NCBI GenBank assembly: GCA_964448135.1
Contig: CAYUVH010000061.1
Span: 1 to 60,985 of the forward strand
Source of the DNA: CAYUVH01 sp964448135
GTDB taxonomy: Bacteria; Verrucomicrobiota; Verrucomicrobiia; Limisphaerales; UBA8199
Length of the DNA: 60,985 nucleotides
Reading direction: 5' to 3'
Below, in pieces: positions 58,115 through 60,985 of this stretch; position 1 is the stretch's first letter, and every line of letters starts with the position of its first letter. The notes under the pieces were generated by a model. The model was given only the letters and a program-made list of their open reading frames with translations. It searched no databases and was not told the DNA's origin. A program made the position numbers and the translations under genes.

Positions 58115-59257
58115 TCAGCGATCCGCCGCCGCGGCACGGGCCAGCAGGACTTTCTGCGTCGGAACGTAATTGGCGGCAAACTCGCGGCGATATTCGGCGA
58201 ACGTGCCGTCGAGAATCGCGGCGCGAACCTCCTCCATCACGCGGACGAACATTCGCGTGTTGTGGACGCTCAGCATCCGCAGGCCGAGAATCTCGCCGAC
58301 GTTCAACAAGTGGCGCAGGTAGGCCCGCGTGAAGTGGCGGCAGGCGAAGCAGTCGCAGTTTTCGTCAATCGGGCGAAAATCCGATTTGCACGCGCCCGCC
58401 TTGATGCTGATGCTGCCCTTGCGGGTGAAGGCGGTGCCGTTGCGGGCGACGCGCGTAGGCAGGACGCAGTCGAACATGTCCACGCCGCGGGCGACCAACT
58501 CCACCAACTGCGCGGGCGTGCCCAGCCCCATCGCGTAGCGCGGCAAATCCGCGGGCAGGAACGGCTCGGCTAATTCCACCGCGCGCATCATTTCGGGCTC
58601 GGGTTCACCGACGCTGACGCCGCCGATGGCGTAGCCGTCAAATTTCAGATCAACCAGCGCCTTCGCGCATTCCTCGCGCATCGCCGCATCCACCCCGCCC
58701 TGCACGATACCGAAAACCTTCTGCCCCTCGGCACGCGGTTGTTCGCGACATTCCTTCGCCCAGCGCATGGTGCGTTCCACGGCGGCCCGCATTTCGCGTG
58801 GCGTGCTGGTGTGGGCCGGGCACTCGTCGAAAACCATCGCAATATCCGAGCCCAGCGTCCTCTGAATCGCCATCGCTTCCTTGGGTCCGAGAAAAAGCAG
58901 CGAGCCGTCGAGGTGTGAACGAAATTCGACACCGTGTTCCTGAATCTTGCGGATGGTGGCCAGGCTGAACACCTGGAACCCGCCGCTGTCCGTGAGAATG
59001 GGCTTGGGCCAGTTGATGAATTTGTGCAGCCCGCCGGCGGCGCTGATGATTTCGAGCCCGGGGCGGATGTTCAAATGATACGTGTTGCCCAGAATGATCT
59101 GCGTCCCCAACTCCACCAACTCCCGCGGATCCAGCGCCTTCACGCTCCCTTGCGTCCCCACCGACATGAACACCGGCGTCTCCACCACCCCGTGCGCCGT
59201 CGTCAATCGGCCCACGCGGCCCTTGCTGGCAGTGTCAGTCTTTAAAAGCTCGAACAT
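58115..59257 (-). CDS. tgt: tRNA-guanine transglycosylase
   Basis: 380 residues. It exchanges guanine 34 for preQ1 (or queuine) in Asp, Asn, His and Tyr tRNAs. Signatures: MFELLKTDTASKGRVGRLTT, catalytic DSGGFQVFSLATIRKIQEHG, and the zinc site CDCFACRHFTRAYLRHLL with a later HNTRM. The start codon ATG (59257-59255) is inside a heptamer array, and no Shine-Dalgarno sequence is visible. It follows a receiver-MBL gene on the same strand by 42 bp. Confidence 0.96.
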   Translation of the reverse strand: MFELLKTDTASKGRVGRLTTAHGVVETPVFMSVGTQGSVKALDPRELVELGTQIILGNTYHLNIRPGLEIISAAGGLHKFINWPKPILTDSGGFQVFSLATIRKIQEHGVEFRSHLDGSLLFLGPKEAMAIQRTLGSDIAMVFDECPAHTSTPREMRAAVERTMRWAKECREQPRAEGQKVFGIVQGGVDAAMREECAKALVDLKFDGYAIGGVSVGEPEPEMMRAVELAEPFLPADLPRYAMGLGTPAQLVELVARGVDMFDCVLPTRVARNGTAFTRKGSISIKAGACKSDFRPIDENCDCFACRHFTRAYLRHLLNVGEILGLRMLSVHNTRMFVRVMEEVRAAILDGTFAEYRREFAANYVPTQKVLLARAAAADR

Positions 59258-59302
59258 TCGGATTTCGGATTTCTTTCGTCATTCGTCATTCGTGCTTCGT
59301 CA
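59250..59302 (-). repeat. Solo heptamer array spanning stop and start codons
   Basis: 53 bp on the minus strand with unit lengths 7,7,7,7,11,7,7. The first unit TGACGAA (59302-59296) supplies the stop codon of the receiver-MBL gene. The 11-mer (59274-59264) begins AGAA. The tgt ATG is at the join of the last two units. It resembles the left arm at 10845-10897. Confidence 0.87.
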
Positions 59303-60625
59303 TTTTTCCACCGCCGTCAGCTCCACCCGCCGCCCTTCCTGCGCCGCCTCGACCTTCAGCTTGCCGCCCTGTGCCGTAACCAGGTGCCGCGCGTGCTCCA
59401 GCATGCGATCCACCTTGTCGTCGTCGTGATCGGGATCGTGGTGGAAAAGGAAAAGAGTTTTCACCTCCGCCGCCATGGCCAGGGCGACGACATCATCCAC
59501 GCAACCGTGACCCCACCCGACGTGGCTTTCGTATTCCTGGACGTCGTATTGCGAATCCATGATCAGCACGTCCGTGCCCCGCACAAAATCAATCATCCGG
59601 GCATTCTGCTGCTGCGCAAATGCAATTGCCGCCGGGCCATCGCCGGCGCGGCCTTTCGGGCGATGCGTTTCGTTGTCCGGAAAAAATGCGAGCGATCCGG
59701 CCGGCGTGGTGATGCGGTAGCCGACGCAGATTCCCGGATGATTCGCGAAGCATGCCTGCACGCGGACCTGATCGAGGCGGAACTCCATCTCCTTCAACTC
59801 CTCAATCTTCACATTGCCCGGCACTTCGCGCAGCCCGATCGGAAAAAACGGGCTCTCCATCTGCCCCGTCAAAACATTGTCCAACCCCAGGCGCGCGCCC
59901 TCATACCCGAGGATGCGCAACCGGTTCCGCGGCTTATACACCGGCAGAAAAAACGGCAGTCCCTGGATGTGGTCCCAATGCGTATGGGTGAGCAGCAGCG
60001 TCAAGTCGAGCGGCTGGTCGTTGAATTCCGCAATCAGCTCGCGCCCCAGCCCGCGCAATCCTGTGCCGGCGTCGAGAATGATAATCTGCCCCCCGATGCG
60101 CACCTCGATGCACGAGGTGTTGCCACCGTAACGCACCGTGCCTGGTCCCGGAGTGGGGATCGACCCGCGCACACCCCAAAACTTGAACCACACGCCTTTG
60201 TGATTCAAAGGCGCGGCCGGCGCGGGAGCGGGAGCGGCGGGCTTGGACTTGATTGGCTCAAAGCCCCCCGCACCGCGAGAAAGTAATCCAAGCAACTGTC
60301 CCGGCGCGACCGGCTTGGTGAGATATTCATCCGCGCCCGCCGAAAACGCCGCCTGCCGGTCGCTGGCAAAATCGCGGCCGGAAGTCACAATGATACGGGT
60401 TTTGCTCAGCGCCTCCTGCCGCCGCAGCGAACTGCAAAACTGGAATCCATTCCCTCCCGGCATCAACAGATCGCAAACCACCGCTTCCGGTCGATGCTGC
60501 AAGGCCAGCTTCAGCCCCGCGTCCCCATCCCCCGCCTGCACGACTTCCCAGCCGGACTGCTCCAAAAACTCCGCCATGATGCGCCGGTACTCCGCGTCAT
60601 CATCTATAATCAAAACAGTCCGCAT
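59300..60625 (-). CDS. Response-regulator receiver fused to a metallo-beta-lactamase-fold hydrolase
   Basis: 441 residues. The receiver domain covers residues 1-120: phosphoacceptor D52 in AVVCDLLMPGGNGFQFC, with T81 (IIVTSG) and K104 (LTKPVA). After a proline/alanine linker (KSKPAAPAPAPAAPLNHK) the MBL fold begins FWGVRGSIPTPGPGTVRYGG, with the HxHxDH motif THTHWDHIQGLPFF and late ligands HVGWGHGCVDDVV, FHHDPDHDDD. Phosphorylation may gate a hydrolase or cyclic-nucleotide phosphodiesterase. No kinase is adjacent. Confidence 0.9.
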   Translation of the reverse strand: MRTVLIIDDDAEYRRIMAEFLEQSGWEVVQAGDGDAGLKLALQHRPEAVVCDLLMPGGNGFQFCSSLRRQEALSKTRIIVTSGRDFASDRQAAFSAGADEYLTKPVAPGQLLGLLSRGAGGFEPIKSKPAAPAPAPAAPLNHKGVWFKFWGVRGSIPTPGPGTVRYGGNTSCIEVRIGGQIIILDAGTGLRGLGRELIAEFNDQPLDLTLLLTHTHWDHIQGLPFFLPVYKPRNRLRILGYEGARLGLDNVLTGQMESPFFPIGLREVPGNVKIEELKEMEFRLDQVRVQACFANHPGICVGYRITTPAGSLAFFPDNETHRPKGRAGDGPAAIAFAQQQNARMIDFVRGTDVLIMDSQYDVQEYESHVGWGHGCVDDVVALAMAAEVKTLFLFHHDPDHDDDKVDRMLEHARHLVTAQGGKLKVEAAQEGRRVELTAVEK

Positions 60626-60884
60626 GGCCCTTAAATGTGGCGCGGAGTCTAGGGGAGCGGCCCGCCAATTGAAACTGTAAAGAAGCCGCGACGACCAGGC
60701 GGGCGTATCTCAATTTCCTGCAGGGCAGCGCCCGCGAGCAAATAGCGCACGCGGGCACCCATGCTTTCCGCTCGGGTACGGCACAGACGGGATTTTCGCA
60801 GCCCCGGGGACGATACCGTTCGATCGGGATGGGAGATTAGTTGGGGAGCAGCCATGGGGCCCCCTTTTTTCAACTTGGACATAC

Positions 60885-60976
60885 TATGACGAACTATGAT
60901 TGCTGGGGTTTTTACTATGACGGGAGGTATGACGGGAGGTATGACGAAGGGGTGGCATAGTGTGACAAGGTATGAC
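60885..60976 (+). repeat. TATGAC-rich direct repeat array
   Basis: TATGAC or one-base variants occur at 60885, 60895, 60916, 60928, 60940, 60961 and 60971. Three 12-bp units (TATGACGGGAGG type) are in tandem at 60916-60951. The 360-bp stretch 60626-60985 has no gene I support; apart from this array I see only a GGGGCCCC palindrome (60856-60863) before six T residues. Confidence 0.65.
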
Positions 60977-60985
60977 ATAGCTTGA

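Noticed and set aside
60885..60976. Possible CRISPR array
   Set aside because: Units are 10-12 bp without separated spacers of 30 bp or so, and there are no cas genes.
60649..60978. 109-codon minus-strand open frame upstream of the receiver-MBL gene
   Set aside because: It reads through the TATGAC repeats, has no ribosome binding site and no recognisable fold; it could not be supported as coding.

Overview
The window is a GC-rich bacterial chromosome segment. I read it as Verrucomicrobiota, probably the Pedosphaera/Limisphaera side. This is inferred from gene style (ECF sigma factor with a tiny partner gene, Ycf46-like AAA protein, secreted sulfatase and glycoside-hydrolase-like proteins with Ig/FnIII/malectin modules, zinc-ribbon bactofilin) and from the kinds of palindromic intergenic repeats. 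No rRNA or tRNA gene is seen. The only structured RNA I can support is RNase P RNA (rnpB, minus strand, 42161-42573).

Layout. 1-3.7 kb: two ankyrin-repeat genes and a Ycf46-like AAA ATPase. 4-7.3 kb: a minus-strand run hisI, membrane protein, trpE, ECF sigma factor, small basic protein. 7.5-10.8 kb: plus-strand ABM-like protein, aldo/keto reductase, short SPFH protein and KamA-type radical SAM aminomutase. 11-16 kb: minus-strand M48 peptidase, two membrane proteins and recG. 16-26.8 kb: methyltransferase, a 1234-residue secreted amidase, a phosphodiesterase, a four-helix-bundle gene in an inverted-repeat element, a TolC-like protein, an APC/USP permease, a methyltransferase and a small membrane protein. 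27-29.3 kb: a frameshifted ClC channel with a divergent MarR regulator and a shared palindrome. 29.5-36.3 kb: secreted hydrolases and small proteins. 36.6-42.6 kb: smc, a GHL10 protein and rnpB. 42.8-51.1 kb: an EF-Tu-domain-II membrane protein, an ankyrin protein, nadB-panC, glycerate kinase, an MBL protein, a methyltransferase and pdxA. 51.2-60.6 kb: PpiC/SurA-like isomerase, secreted GH-like protein, two bactofilins, sulfatase, tgt and a receiver-MBL fusion.

The most unusual content is intergenic. One class is built from phased 7-bp units. Four loci carry five arms with the same unit lengths, 7-7-7-7-11-7-7 bp (53 bp; one arm lacks the last unit), although the unit sequence differs between loci (CGAA, CCAA or TCAA type). 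A related pair of four-heptamer arms, as an inverted repeat flanked by TA on both sides, encloses a four-helix-bundle gene at 22056-22490. That locus looks like a small mobile element, and the arrays without a gene look like relics or non-autonomous forms. Several arrays and palindromes supply or abut the stop codon of a neighbouring gene. A second class consists of inverted repeats beginning GTAGC, in two sequence families with two copies each. One copy contains four 7-bp stems with a TCC/GGA trinucleotide at the centre.

Metabolic content is ordinary: Trp (trpE), His (hisI), NAD (nadB), pantothenate (panC), PLP (pdxA), queuosine tRNA modification (tgt), recombination (recG) and chromosome organisation (smc). 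All calls come from reading the sequence; no database search was run.
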